64,000 nt of DNA from Ferrovibrio sp046297895 (lineage in GTDB: Bacteria; Pseudomonadota; Alphaproteobacteria; Ferrovibrionales; Ferrovibrionaceae): assembly GCF_046297895.1 (NCBI RefSeq), contig NZ_JBKBHC010000003.1:186001-250000 (forward strand), given 5' to 3'. Below are positions 41,224 to 49,856 of this stretch, one piece after another (within the stretch, counting starts at the first letter, position 1; each line of letters opens with the position of its first letter). The notes below the pieces were generated by a model. That model made no database searches. It was not told the DNA's origin and worked only from the letters and a program-made list of their open reading frames with translations. The translations under genes and the position numbers were made by a program.

Positions 41224-42948
41224 TCAGGCCGGTACGAATTCGAAATAGCTGTCGGCCTGTATCACGCGGAAATCCAGCGTCTGTCCGGCCTTAACCGGCT
41301 GGTCCTCCGGCAGCCAGCACACCGCCTGGCCCCAGTGGCGCATGGCCCCGTCCGGCCCGGTCGATAGCATGATCTGGTCGTCCAGCCACAGTTCGAACCA
41401 GAAAACCAGGGCCTGCGCCGGGCCATCGTGCAGGATTGGCGCCGACCAGGCGATGGTCTGCGGCTGTACCCAGTCGGGCGGGTTGGCGAAATCGATGCGG
41501 CAGACCGGCAGAACGGCGCTTAAGGCTTCGTGCGGTTCATGATCCAGCCGCACCACGCCATGGGCCGACTGGTTGCGGAATCGGTCGAAGGGCGAAAGGT
41601 CGAAACCGCAGATTTCACGCAACGGGTTCACGGCGCGCAGGGCCGGCAGGCGCATCACCTGGGCCACGACCTGGGCCGCTGCCGGAATCACCGTAGCGCC
41701 TGGCCTGGCCAGGCGGCGCAAGGCATCGCGGATGGTTGGCAGCATGCCTTCGCCGGTCAGGCCGGCATCCAGCACCTCCGCCACCACAAGGTCGGCCGGG
41801 TGAGGCAGGTCGCGGGTGGGATCGAGTTCGGTGGAGCGCTTGGCGATCACGGTGATGCGTTCGGCAAAGCCGTTTTTGGCCACGATCTCCCGGGCCGTTT
41901 CGGCGATCAGTCCATGCGCCTCGCAGGCGACCACATGTCGTGCCCCCGCCCGCGCAGCCAGCATCGCCAGCAGGCCCGAGCCGGTGCCGATATCCAGAAC
42001 GGTCATGTCGGATCGTATGGCCTTTTGCAGCGCGGCCGCGAAAGCCTCGTTGCGTGCCGCATCGGCCAGCATGGGGAAATGCCAGCCGGGAATCTGCGCG
42101 CTCAGCAGGCCGGACAATGCCGCCCTGATCTGCGCATCCTCCGGCGCCAGTTCGGCCGCCCGACGAAAGGCGGCCAGCGCCATCGCGCTGTCATTCAGCT
42201 CGCGGGCGCACTGGCCGATGGCGAAATGCGCTGACACCAGCGTGTCGTCATGCTTCAGCGTCTCGCGCAGAACGCCAATCGCTTCGCGGAAGCGATGCAG
42301 CTTCTGCAATGCCAGTCCGGCATTCAGGCGTGCCACGACAAGCCCGGGCTGCAGGCGAAATGCGGCACGATAAGCCTCCAGCGCAGCCTCCAGGTCGCCG
42401 GCCAGTTCGCAGGCGACGCCAAGGTTGACATGGGCGGCGACGTAATCGGGATGTTGCAGCAGCAGGGCGCGGTATTCCGCCTGGCTGGCGGCGAGATCGC
42501 CCTGCTCGCGCAGCAGGTTCGCCAGGTTGAACCTGGCCTCGGGAAAGTCCGCTCTCAGGGCCAGGGCCTTGCGGCAGGCCGCTTCCGCCTCGGCCGTGCG
42601 GCCCAGCATGCCCAGCGCAAGGGCCAGGTTGTTGGCGGCTTCGGGATAATCGGGCTGCAGCCGCAAGGCCTGCTCGGCCGCCTGCGCAGCCTCGCAGGCC
42701 TCGCCAAGGGCGATATGCATCAGCGCCGCGTTGCAGAAACAGCCGGCATCGGGCTGCAGGGCCAGGGCCCGTTTCAGATATTTGAGGCCCTCGGCCGGAT
42801 GGCCGGCACGGTAATGCAGCAGGCCGTAATCATGCAGCAGGTCCGGCCGCTGCGGCTCGACCCGCAGAAGGCTCTGATAGATCGCGGCGGCCTCGGCCAG
42901 GCGGCCGTCCCGCTGGTGCTGCCGGGCGGTCTGAAGCGAATCGGACAT
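41224..42948 (-). CDS. TPR protein fused to a PRMT7/9-like methyltransferase
   Basis: A 574-residue cytoplasmic protein. Residues 1 to about 300 hold seven to eight TPR units (for example DLLHDYGLLHYRAGHPAEGLKYLKRALAL and PEAANNLALALGMLGRTAEAEAACRKAL, in pieces). From about 316 comes SAM motif I VLDIGTGSGLLAMLAARAGA, then VVACEAHG. A double-Glu loop AEVLDAGLTGEGMLP lies at about 388-402, closely resembling the PRMT7 form of that loop. The C-terminal 140 residues are beta-rich (CRIDFANPPDWVQPQTIAW, FWFELWLDD), like the PRMT barrel. TPR plus PRMT is the plan of eukaryotic PRMT9. The ATG at 42948 is used. It lies beside the flagellar cluster, divergent from fliK. Confidence 0.82.
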   Translation of the reverse strand: MSDSLQTARQHQRDGRLAEAAAIYQSLLRVEPQRPDLLHDYGLLHYRAGHPAEGLKYLKRALALQPDAGCFCNAALMHIALGEACEAAQAAEQALRLQPDYPEAANNLALALGMLGRTAEAEAACRKALALRADFPEARFNLANLLREQGDLAASQAEYRALLLQHPDYVAAHVNLGVACELAGDLEAALEAYRAAFRLQPGLVVARLNAGLALQKLHRFREAIGVLRETLKHDDTLVSAHFAIGQCARELNDSAMALAAFRRAAELAPEDAQIRAALSGLLSAQIPGWHFPMLADAARNEAFAAALQKAIRSDMTVLDIGTGSGLLAMLAARAGARHVVACEAHGLIAETAREIVAKNGFAERITVIAKRSTELDPTRDLPHPADLVVAEVLDAGLTGEGMLPTIRDALRRLARPGATVIPAAAQVVAQVMRLPALRAVNPLREICGFDLSPFDRFRNQSAHGVVRLDHEPHEALSAVLPVCRIDFANPPDWVQPQTIAWSAPILHDGPAQALVFWFELWLDDQIMLSTGPDGAMRHWGQAVCWLPEDQPVKAGQTLDFRVIQADSYFEFVPA

Positions 42949-43030
42949 GGGGGCGGACCATAGCCGCAGCGGCGGCGAAAGGCGACCGCCGATGGCTCCG
43001 GCGGCATCGTCCCGCCGCCAGACCAGGTAT

Positions 43031-43045
43031 CGGCAGAATTTGCCG
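43031..43045. promoter_or_regulatory. Palindrome, candidate FlbD (ftr-type) enhancer before fliK
   Basis: CGGCAGAATTTGCCG has perfect 5-bp arms. It lies 84 bp upstream of the -24/-12 promoter of fliK, the usual enhancer distance. A nearly identical palindrome lies before fliF (46352-46366; 13 of 15 bases agree). Confidence 0.6.
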
Positions 43046-43129
43046 GCCGGCAAGACCGGCGCAGGCCGCTGGCCGGCTGGGCCGATATATAATCCATATA
43101 AAACAATATCTTATTTGAATTTTCGCAAT

Positions 43130-43145
43130 TGGCCCGCCGCTTGCT
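43130..43145 (+). promoter_or_regulatory. Sigma-54 promoter of fliK-flgD
   Basis: TGGCCCGCCGCTTGCT matches the consensus TGGCACG-N4-TTGCW with one change, with GG at 43131-43132 and GC at 43143-43144 in the exact N10 spacing. Transcription would start near 43156, shortly before the fliK ATG at 43174. The A+T-rich stretch just upstream (43087-43129) could bind IHF. Confidence 0.82.
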
Positions 43146-43173
43146 TCTACTCCGGCGAAGAATGAGGCATTCC

Positions 43174-45102
43174 ATGCAGGTCGCACCGGTTAACAATTCT
43201 GCCGCTTCCGCTTCCGGGTCCGCTGCCGTCGAGGAAACCGACAGCCGCGCCCGTGAATTTTCGCGGCTGCTCCAGACCGCGTTCTTCACCCAGGGCGCCA
43301 AGGCGGTGACGCGCGGGTCCGAGCCCGCCGCCCCCGAAGGCGCCGTCCGCAGCGAAGTCCGTCCCGATACCCGCAACGATGATCGCGGCGAGACCCGTGT
43401 TCAGATCCGTTCGGAGCGTGCGCCCAGCGAGTCGCGCCCGGCATCCCCCGCAGTTTCGTCTTCCTCCTCCTCTTCTTCTGCTTCTCCGCCCTCCTCCGAT
43501 CCGTCGCCCAAGCCGGCATCCGACAGGCCGGTGCCGGCGTGCGATGATGGCGCAACAGCCAAGGACGGCAAACCTGTTGCCGACAACGAGGGCAAGCCAG
43601 CGGCGTCCGATGCCGGCCAGCAGCCGGGCGATGCCGAAACCAAGCAGGCGGTGGAACAGGCGGCCGGTGGTGATGAAACCGCCGATGGCGAGATACCCGG
43701 GATCGAAGAGGGCGCCGATCAGGTGCAGCCGGCCCTGGTGGCCGATGCCGCGCTGATCCTCGGTCTGCTGCAAATGCAGGCGCAGCCGCAGGTGCAGCCG
43801 CAGACACAAGTTCAGCAGCCGCCCGCCGCCGTTGTCGTGCCGGTGGCCGATGCGGCAGCCGAGGCTCAGCTCCACGCGCAACTGCTGGCGGCCTCGGCGG
43901 CCGAGGCTTCCGTCGCCAATCCGCTCGCGGCGGATGACGCTGTTCCGCCGCCGCCCGCCTTGCCGGCTGCAGCGAATGCTGCGGCCGACCCGGCGCCGCT
44001 GCCTCAGGCCGCGCCGACGCTGCCGCAGATGGCCAAGCCGGCTGAAACGTCGCTTCTGCCGCAGGCTGCGGCCTTGCCGGCCGAACTGATGGCGATGTCC
44101 AAGAATGGCACTGAAACCAGCGCTGCCGCCCTGATGGCCCAGCAGCCGGCGACCGTGACGGCAGAACAACTGGCCGCCCTGCAGCAGGCGTTGCAGGCAG
44201 AGGGTGAAATGCCGGTTGCGCCGCAGGATCAGACGCGCAGCCAGATACAGGATGGCGTTCAGCCGTCCGCTGCCAAGGTGCCGAAATCGACCGAGCGGAG
44301 CCTGCTGCTCGATATCCAGCCCGCGATGGTGTCGGCGTCGAAACCGGCCGTCGATCAGGCCGTGATCCTCGCCGCGCAGGGCGACGCGGCGGCCGCTGCC
44401 GAGCAGGCCACATTGCAGCAGCAACTCACCACCGCCCAACACCATCAGTCCGTTGCGGATGCGAAACTGGTCGCCAACCTGCATGCGCAGATGACGGCGG
44501 AAATCCCGGCCCAGGCCGCTACTGCAACGGCCGCATCAGGCACCGGTTCCGCCGCACAACACACCCTGCATTCTGCACCGGTGAGCAATCCGGGCGCCAG
44601 CCTGCCCCAGGCGGTGCAGCATGCCGCCACGCATACGCTGGCGCGTCAGCTTGGCGCCTATATTCCGGCCGGGGAACAGGTCGCCGTGCAGATCAAGAAG
44701 GGCGCGGCAGAGGGCCTGGACAAGATCTCGATCAAGCTCGATCCCGGCAATCTCGGCAAGGTCGAGGTCAAGCTCGAGGTCGGCCATGATGGCAAGCTGA
44801 TGGCGGTGATTGCCGCCGACAAGCCGGAAACCCTGGCCATGCTTCAGCGCGAGGCCCAGCAACTCGAACAGTCGCTGCGCGATGCCGGTCTCAAGACCGA
44901 TGCGAATTCGCTGAGCTTCAGCCTGCGCGAGCAGGGCCAGAATGCCGAAGGTCGCGACGGCCGCGACGGTGGTGATCGCCAGCGTGGCCGCGGCCATATG
45001 GAATATGCCGAAACCGGCCACGTCGTCGACGCGGCGGCGGTGGCCGCCAGCAACGCCCAGCGCGCCGCCGCCGCGCGCGGCGGTCTCGATATCCGAATCT
45101 AA
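43174..45102 (+). CDS. fliK: Flagellar hook-length control protein FliK
   Basis: A 642-residue exported ruler and substrate-specificity switch protein. The start at 43174 has GAGG six bases upstream; an ATG at 43162 is possible. Most of the protein is low-complexity Ala/Gln/Pro, including a run of Ser near residue 95. The conserved Flg_hook domain is C-terminal (about 500-590): GEQVAVQIKKGAAEGLDKISIKLDPGNLGKVEVKLEV (in pieces) and LAMLQREAQQLEQSLRDAGLK. flgD follows after 24 bp. It is preceded by a sigma-54 promoter, matching FlbD-controlled hook genes in Caulobacter. Confidence 0.93.
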   Translation: MQVAPVNNSAASASGSAAVEETDSRAREFSRLLQTAFFTQGAKAVTRGSEPAAPEGAVRSEVRPDTRNDDRGETRVQIRSERAPSESRPASPAVSSSSSSSSASPPSSDPSPKPASDRPVPACDDGATAKDGKPVADNEGKPAASDAGQQPGDAETKQAVEQAAGGDETADGEIPGIEEGADQVQPALVADAALILGLLQMQAQPQVQPQTQVQQPPAAVVVPVADAAAEAQLHAQLLAASAAEASVANPLAADDAVPPPPALPAAANAAADPAPLPQAAPTLPQMAKPAETSLLPQAAALPAELMAMSKNGTETSAAALMAQQPATVTAEQLAALQQALQAEGEMPVAPQDQTRSQIQDGVQPSAAKVPKSTERSLLLDIQPAMVSASKPAVDQAVILAAQGDAAAAAEQATLQQQLTTAQHHQSVADAKLVANLHAQMTAEIPAQAATATAASGTGSAAQHTLHSAPVSNPGASLPQAVQHAATHTLARQLGAYIPAGEQVAVQIKKGAAEGLDKISIKLDPGNLGKVEVKLEVGHDGKLMAVIAADKPETLAMLQREAQQLEQSLRDAGLKTDANSLSFSLREQGQNAEGRDGRDGGDRQRGRGHMEYAETGHVVDAAAVAASNAQRAAAARGGLDIRI

Positions 45103-45126
45103 GCCGCGCCGCGCAGGAGCATCATC

Positions 45127-45867
45127 ATGGTCAGCAGTGTCACCGATACCTCCAGCACTTCGAGCAGCGTCGCCAATAACGCGGCCAGCAAGCTGGCCAG
45201 CGATTTCGACACCTTCCTCAAGCTGCTGACCACGCAGCTCAAGAACCAGGATCCCACTTCGCCGATGGATCCGAACGAGTTCACCCAGCAGCTGGTGCAG
45301 TTCAGCCAGGTGGAACAGCAGATCAACATGAACAAGAATCTCGAGAAGATGATTGCCATGCTGCAGGCCGGCCAGAACAGCAACAACCTGAACTTCATCG
45401 GCAAGATCGTCGACGTGAATGACAACCAGCTCAAGCTGGCTCAGGGCGGCAGCGCCTTCTGGGCTTACGAGCTGCCGGCGAACGTGATGAATGTTCAATA
45501 CAAGATATTGAACTCCAAGGGCGAGACCGTGCGTACGGTCACTGTCGGTTCCGATCAGTCCAGCGGCTTCAAGCCGGGCCGCGTCGAGGTGGCGTGGGAC
45601 GGCAAGGACAGCTTGGGCAATGCCGTGCCTGCGGGCACCTACAAGCTCGAAGTGGTTGCCAAGGATGCCAGCGGCAAGTCCGTCGACGGCGTCAAGGTCT
45701 ATGCGCGTGGCTATGTCGAAGCGCTCGAGACCGTCGATGGCCAGCAGTATCTGGTCGTGTCGGGCAGCAAGTACCTGCCCGAGAAGGTGGTCTCGGTCTT
45801 TGCGCCACCGCAGGACACGGGTGACGACAATAACGGCGAAGACGAGCAAGAGCAGGACGCCGCCTGA
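45127..45867 (+). CDS. flgD: Flagellar hook-assembly scaffold FlgD
   Basis: A 246-residue exported cap protein that guides hook assembly. The conserved N-terminal export and core region is FLKLLTTQLKNQDPTSPMDPNEFTQQLVQFSQVEQQ (in pieces; about residues 30-65). A FlgD Ig-like/Tudor part follows, with VAWDGKDSLGNAVPAGTYKLEV. The acidic tail DDNNGEDEQEQDAA is unusual. SD CAGGAGCATC precedes the ATG. It is the second gene of the sigma-54-driven unit. Confidence 0.96.
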   Translation: MVSSVTDTSSTSSSVANNAASKLASDFDTFLKLLTTQLKNQDPTSPMDPNEFTQQLVQFSQVEQQINMNKNLEKMIAMLQAGQNSNNLNFIGKIVDVNDNQLKLAQGGSAFWAYELPANVMNVQYKILNSKGETVRTVTVGSDQSSGFKPGRVEVAWDGKDSLGNAVPAGTYKLEVVAKDASGKSVDGVKVYARGYVEALETVDGQQYLVVSGSKYLPEKVVSVFAPPQDTGDDNNGEDEQEQDAA

Positions 45868-45943
45868 TCGGGCGGCGGCGCGGCATCGGGTATTCAGCCA
45901 TCAAGACTCATTCAGCACAGTGTTCCAATAACGGGTGATTGAC

Positions 45944-46297
45944 ATGGAAAACCTTCACAGCCTCGAACAGACAGCCCGCATGCTGCCGCTTCCTGCCAAG
46001 CCGCTCAGCGTGATTGGCCCGGAAGGCCAGCGCATCACCCGCGATACGCTGCCGCCGGCCAACACCAAGCGCTGGGTGATTCGCCGCAAGGCGGAAGTCG
46101 TGGCGGCCGTGCGTGGCGGCCTGCTCAGCCTGGAGGAAGCCTGCGACCGCTATGCCCTGACGGCTGAGGAATTTCAGTCCTGGCAGCGCGCCATAGAGCA
46201 GCACGGCCTGCCCGGCCTGCGCACCACCCGGCTGCAGGATTACCGTCCCGGCACCCTCCGGGCGCCGGCGGGCCGGCTGTCCGGTGTGGCGGGCTGA
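45944..46297 (+). CDS. sciP: SciP, CtrA inhibitory protein (DUF1153)
   Basis: A 117-residue DNA-binding cell-cycle regulator. The near-invariant core KRWVIRRKAEVVAAVRGG and LLSLEEACDRYALTAEEF forms the helix-turn-helix (about residues 43-80), then WQRAIEQHGLPGLRTTRLQDYRP. In Caulobacter SciP binds CtrA and blocks its recruitment of RNA polymerase in G1 cells. The ATG at 45944 is chosen; GTG at 45935 is possible. It sits between flgD and fliF, beside the CtrA-controlled flagellar genes and about 15 kb from ctrA itself. Confidence 0.95.
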   Translation: MENLHSLEQTARMLPLPAKPLSVIGPEGQRITRDTLPPANTKRWVIRRKAEVVAAVRGGLLSLEEACDRYALTAEEFQSWQRAIEQHGLPGLRTTRLQDYRPGTLRAPAGRLSGVAG

Positions 46298-46338
46298 GAG
46301 CCCGCCGCTAACACACTGATTTTCCTGATTCTGTAGGG

Positions 46339-46377
46339 TTAACAAACCGCTAGGCAAATTTTGCCGGGGTGTTAACC
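46339..46377. promoter_or_regulatory. fliF control region: TTAAC half-sites around a candidate FlbD site
   Basis: TTAAC at 46339-46343 and TTAACC at 46372-46377 are 33 bp apart (three turns). They flank the palindrome AGGCAAATTTTGCCG (46352-46366). In Caulobacter, fliF is activated by CtrA at TTAA boxes and repressed by FlbD at an overlapping ftr site; the same elements are seen here. Transcription would read the fliF-fliG-fliH-fliN block. Confidence 0.6.
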
Positions 46378-46459
46378 TCTTCTTCATCCCGCGTTCCTAC
46401 CTTGCAAGCGTGGCAGGAGGTGCCTGCCGTAACGCGTGCCTGGTGCATGGGGTGAAGCC

Positions 46460-48124
46460 GTGAACGGAATCATGAACATGATGCGGAACATCGGTCCCGC
46501 GCGGTTGGCGATGCTGGCGGCGACGGCGGCGGTTCTGCTCGGCTTTTTTGTCTTCCTCGGGATGAAGGTCACGCAGCCCAAGATGGCGCTGCTGTATGGC
46601 AATCTCGACCTGGAAACCTCGGCCGATATCGTCACCCGGCTGGAGGCGCAGAAGATTCCCTATCAGATCGCCGCCAACGGTGCGCAGATCCTTGTGCCGG
46701 AAGACCGCGTGCTGCGCGTGCGCATGCAGTTGGCCGAAGGCGGCTTCACTGGCGGCGGGGGCGGCGGCTACGAGATCTTCGACAAGGCCAACGCCCTGTC
46801 GGCCACCAACTTCATGCAGAACATCAACCATCTGCGTGCATTGGAAGGCGAACTGGCGCGCACCATCCGCTCGATCGACCAGGTGCAGCAGGCACGCGTG
46901 CATCTGGTGTTGCCGCGCCGCGAGGTGTTCAGCCGCGAGCAGCGCGAACCCTCGGCCTCCATCGTCATCAAGACGCGCGGCAGCCGGCTCGATCAGCCGC
47001 AGGTGCGCGCGATCCAGAACCTGGTCGCCTCCGCCGTTCCCGACCTGAAGCCTACCCGCATCTCGGTGGTGGATGATCGCGGCAACCTGCTGGCCGGCAC
47101 CCAGGAAGAGACAGATCCGGCCACCGCCACGGTCAACCGGCTCTCCGACATGCGGCGGCAGATCGAGGATCGTCTGCGCAAGAATGTCGAGGCGCTGATC
47201 GAGCGTTCAGTCGGCGTGGGCAATGTGCGCGCCGAGATTTCAGTCGACATGGATTTCGACCGCGTCACCACGAACCAGGAATTGTTCAATCCCGACCAGC
47301 AGGTGGTGCGCTCGACCCAGACCATTACCGAAAACAGCCAGAGCCAGGAAGGTCAGCAGAACGTCACGGTGGCCAATAACCTGCCGGAAGCCCAGGGCCA
47401 GGGCGGCAGTCAGGCCACCTCGACGGCGAACCGCACCGAGGAACTGATCAACTACGAGATTTCCAAGACGATCCGCACCCAGGTGCGCGAGGCCGGTGTG
47501 GTGCGTCGCGTCTCGGCCGCTGTGCTGGTCAACAACATCATCCAGGTGGATGGACAGGGCCAGCGCTCGTATCTGGCGCGCTCGCCGGAAGAGCTGCAGC
47601 AGCTCGGCACACTGGTGCGCAACGCCATCGGCTTCGACCAGGCCCGCGGCGACACCGTGGAAGTCGTGTCGATGCGGTTCGCCGAGCCGGGCGACATCCC
47701 CGAGGAGGTCGATCCCGCCACGCTGCCGGTCTTTCTCGGCCTGACCAAGGCCGAACTGTTCCGCATTGGCGAGATCGCCGGCTATGTCCTGCTCGGCCTG
47801 CTGGCCATGCTGCTGGTCGTGCGGCCGCTGATCCGCCGCGTGCTGGAGGCCTCGCGCGAAAGCGAGGACATTCCGCCCGGCATGCTGACTCCGGCCGCGC
47901 CCGGCCTGCCCATGGTGGTGGGCGGCGCGCCGGTGGCCGAATTGCCGGCCGCGCCCGATGCCGGCATGGCGCCGCCCACGCCCGGCATCGAATCGATGAT
48001 CGACATCGCCCGCATCGAAGGACAGGTGAAGGCGTCGTCGCTGAAGAAGATCGGCGAGATCGTCGACAAGCATCCGGAAGAAGCGGTCTCGATTATCCGC
48101 AACTGGCTCTACCAGGCGGCCTGA
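46460..48124 (+). CDS. fliF: Flagellar MS-ring protein FliF
   Basis: About 554 residues forming the membrane ring of the basal body. The GTG at 46460 gives the N-terminus (V)NGIMNMMRNIGPARLAML, which fits the family; ATG at 46472 is an alternative. The two membrane helices are AATAAVLLGFFVFLGM (about 22-37) and EIAGYVLLGLLAMLLVVRPL (about 440-460). Periplasmic ring domains hold LLYGNLDLETSADIVTRLEA and VHLVLPRREVFSREQREPSASIVI (in pieces). The C-terminal tail (ASSLKKIGEIVDKHPEEAVSIIRNWL) binds FliG. fliG starts 15 bp downstream. Confidence 0.96.
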   Translation: MNGIMNMMRNIGPARLAMLAATAAVLLGFFVFLGMKVTQPKMALLYGNLDLETSADIVTRLEAQKIPYQIAANGAQILVPEDRVLRVRMQLAEGGFTGGGGGGYEIFDKANALSATNFMQNINHLRALEGELARTIRSIDQVQQARVHLVLPRREVFSREQREPSASIVIKTRGSRLDQPQVRAIQNLVASAVPDLKPTRISVVDDRGNLLAGTQEETDPATATVNRLSDMRRQIEDRLRKNVEALIERSVGVGNVRAEISVDMDFDRVTTNQELFNPDQQVVRSTQTITENSQSQEGQQNVTVANNLPEAQGQGGSQATSTANRTEELINYEISKTIRTQVREAGVVRRVSAAVLVNNIIQVDGQGQRSYLARSPEELQQLGTLVRNAIGFDQARGDTVEVVSMRFAEPGDIPEEVDPATLPVFLGLTKAELFRIGEIAGYVLLGLLAMLLVVRPLIRRVLEASRESEDIPPGMLTPAAPGLPMVVGGAPVAELPAAPDAGMAPPTPGIESMIDIARIEGQVKASSLKKIGEIVDKHPEEAVSIIRNWLYQAA

Positions 48125-48139
48125 GGCTAGGAGTGCGTC

Positions 48140-49156
48140 ATGGCAGGTGAAAAGGACTTCCGCCAGCTCAAAGGCCCCGACAAGGCCGCCATTCTGATGC
48201 TGGCGCTGGGCGAGGAACACTCGTCCAAGATCTGGCCGCTGCTTGACGACGAGGAGATCAAGGAAATCTCCCAGAACATGGCCAATCTCGGTGCGGTCAA
48301 TTCCGAGGTGGTCGAAAAGCTGTTCCTCGAGTTCGTCAACAACTTCTCCTCCACCGGCTCTCTCACCGGCACCTTCGACAGCACGGAACGCCTGCTGATG
48401 AAGGCGCTGCCCAGTGAGCGCGTCAACCAGATCATGGAGGAAATCCGCGGTCCGGCCGGCCGTACCATGTGGGACAAGCTCGCCAACGTGAACGAAAACG
48501 TGCTGGCGAACTACCTGAAGAACGAGTATCCGCAGACCGTGGCGGTGGTGCTTTCCAAGATCCGTCCGGAACATGCCGCCCGCGTGCTGGCCGCGCTGCC
48601 CGAGGAATTCTCGATGGAAGTCGTCATGCGCATGCTGCGCATGGAGGCGGTGCAGAAGGAAGTGCTGGACAAGGTCGAGCAGACCCTGCGCACGGAATTC
48701 ATGTCGAACCTCGCGCGCACCAACCGCCGCGACGCCCACGAGATGATGGCGGAAATCTTCAACAGCCTCGATCGCAATACCGAGGCCCGCTTCCTGGCCG
48801 CGCTGGAAGAGCGCAGCCGCGACGCCGCCGAGCGCATCAAGGCCCTGATGTTCACCTTCGAGGATCTGATCAAGCTGGATCCGTCCGGCGTGCAGACCCT
48901 GCTGAAGAGCGTGGAGAAGGAAAAGCTCAGCCTGGCGCTCAAGGGCGCCTCGGAAACCCTGCGCGACCTGTTCTTCTCCAACATGTCCGAACGCGCCTCC
49001 AAACTGCTGCGCGAGGAAATGGAATCGCTCGGTCCGGTTCGCCTGAAGGATGTCGACGAAGCGCAGATGATGATGGTCAACACGGCCAAGGAACTGGCGG
49101 CCAAGGGCGAGATCATGCTGGCCGACAACAAGGGCGAAGACGAGCTTATTTACTGA
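48140..49156 (+). CDS. fliG: Flagellar motor switch protein FliG
   Basis: A 338-residue rotor protein that couples FliF to torque and switching. N-terminal FliF-binding domain: LKGPDKAAILMLALGEEHSSKIW. The middle domain has the EHPQ-like segment LKNEYPQTVAVVLSKIRPEHAARVLAALPEE (in pieces). The C-terminal torque domain has the charged helix FEDLIKLDPSGVQTLLKSV and LSLALKGASETLRDLFFSNMSERASKLLREEM (in pieces). Full length. Between fliF and fliH in the usual order. Confidence 0.98.
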   Translation: MAGEKDFRQLKGPDKAAILMLALGEEHSSKIWPLLDDEEIKEISQNMANLGAVNSEVVEKLFLEFVNNFSSTGSLTGTFDSTERLLMKALPSERVNQIMEEIRGPAGRTMWDKLANVNENVLANYLKNEYPQTVAVVLSKIRPEHAARVLAALPEEFSMEVVMRMLRMEAVQKEVLDKVEQTLRTEFMSNLARTNRRDAHEMMAEIFNSLDRNTEARFLAALEERSRDAAERIKALMFTFEDLIKLDPSGVQTLLKSVEKEKLSLALKGASETLRDLFFSNMSERASKLLREEMESLGPVRLKDVDEAQMMMVNTAKELAAKGEIMLADNKGEDELIY

Positions 49157-49176
49157 TGCGGAAAGCGGCGTAGGCG

Positions 49177-49833
49177 ATGGTCAGCAAGGCCAAATTTCTG
49201 TTCGATCTGCCCTTCGACGGCTCCAAGCCGAAGGTCGAACGTTCCTACGCGCCCAAACCCCCGCCGGCGAAATTCTCGACCGAGGAACTCGAGGCCGCGA
49301 AGGCGGCGGCCTTCGCCGAAGGCGAGCAGGCCGGCCACGCCGCGGCCTATGGCGAACACCAGCGCAATATCGAACAGGCCTTGCATGCGGTGGGGGGGCA
49401 ACTCGCCGCCATCGCCGCCGGCGATGAACGCGCTCGCATCGCCGCCCGCGCCGAGGCCACGGAACTTGCTGTGGCGATCGCGCGCAAGCTGGCCGGCCGG
49501 CTGATCGAGCGCCAGCCGCTGGATCAGATCGAATCGCTGGTGCTGCGCTGCATGGACGACATGCGCGAGGAGCCGCGTTTGGTGATACGCGCCAATGAAG
49601 CGGTGGTGCAGTTGCTGGATCAGCGGATCGACCAATTGGTGGCGCAGTCGGGGTTCGGTGGCAAGGTCGCGCTGGTGCCCGACGAGACGATGGCGCCCAC
49701 CGATTGCCGCATCAACTGGGCCGATGGTTCGGCCGAACGGCGCCAGACGGCGCTGGAACAGGAAGTCGAACAGGCGGTCGAGCGTTATCTGACCGGGCTG
49801 CAGGCGCAGCTCGGCGAGCCCGGCGCAGCATAG
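49177..49833 (+). CDS. fliH: Flagellar assembly protein FliH
   Basis: A 218-residue regulator of the export ATPase FliI. The N-terminus (KFLFDLPFDG) and a central helical region (EELEAAKAAAFAEGEQAGHAAAYGEHQRNIEQAL, in pieces) carry the small-residue pattern typical of FliH. The C-terminal domain (AVAIARKLAGRLIERQPLDQIESLVLRCMDDM; VALVPDETMAPTDCRINWADG, in pieces) matches the FliH/HrpE fold. It is located between fliG and fliN. Confidence 0.9.
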   Translation: MVSKAKFLFDLPFDGSKPKVERSYAPKPPPAKFSTEELEAAKAAAFAEGEQAGHAAAYGEHQRNIEQALHAVGGQLAAIAAGDERARIAARAEATELAVAIARKLAGRLIERQPLDQIESLVLRCMDDMREEPRLVIRANEAVVQLLDQRIDQLVAQSGFGGKVALVPDETMAPTDCRINWADGSAERRQTALEQEVEQAVERYLTGLQAQLGEPGAA

Positions 49834-49856
49834 CCGAGGCGAGGGAGTGAACCGGC

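Noticed and set aside
46352..46366. Sigma-54 promoter before fliF
   Set aside because: GG and GC elements are separated by 8 bases, not 10; the sequence is better read as a palindromic operator.
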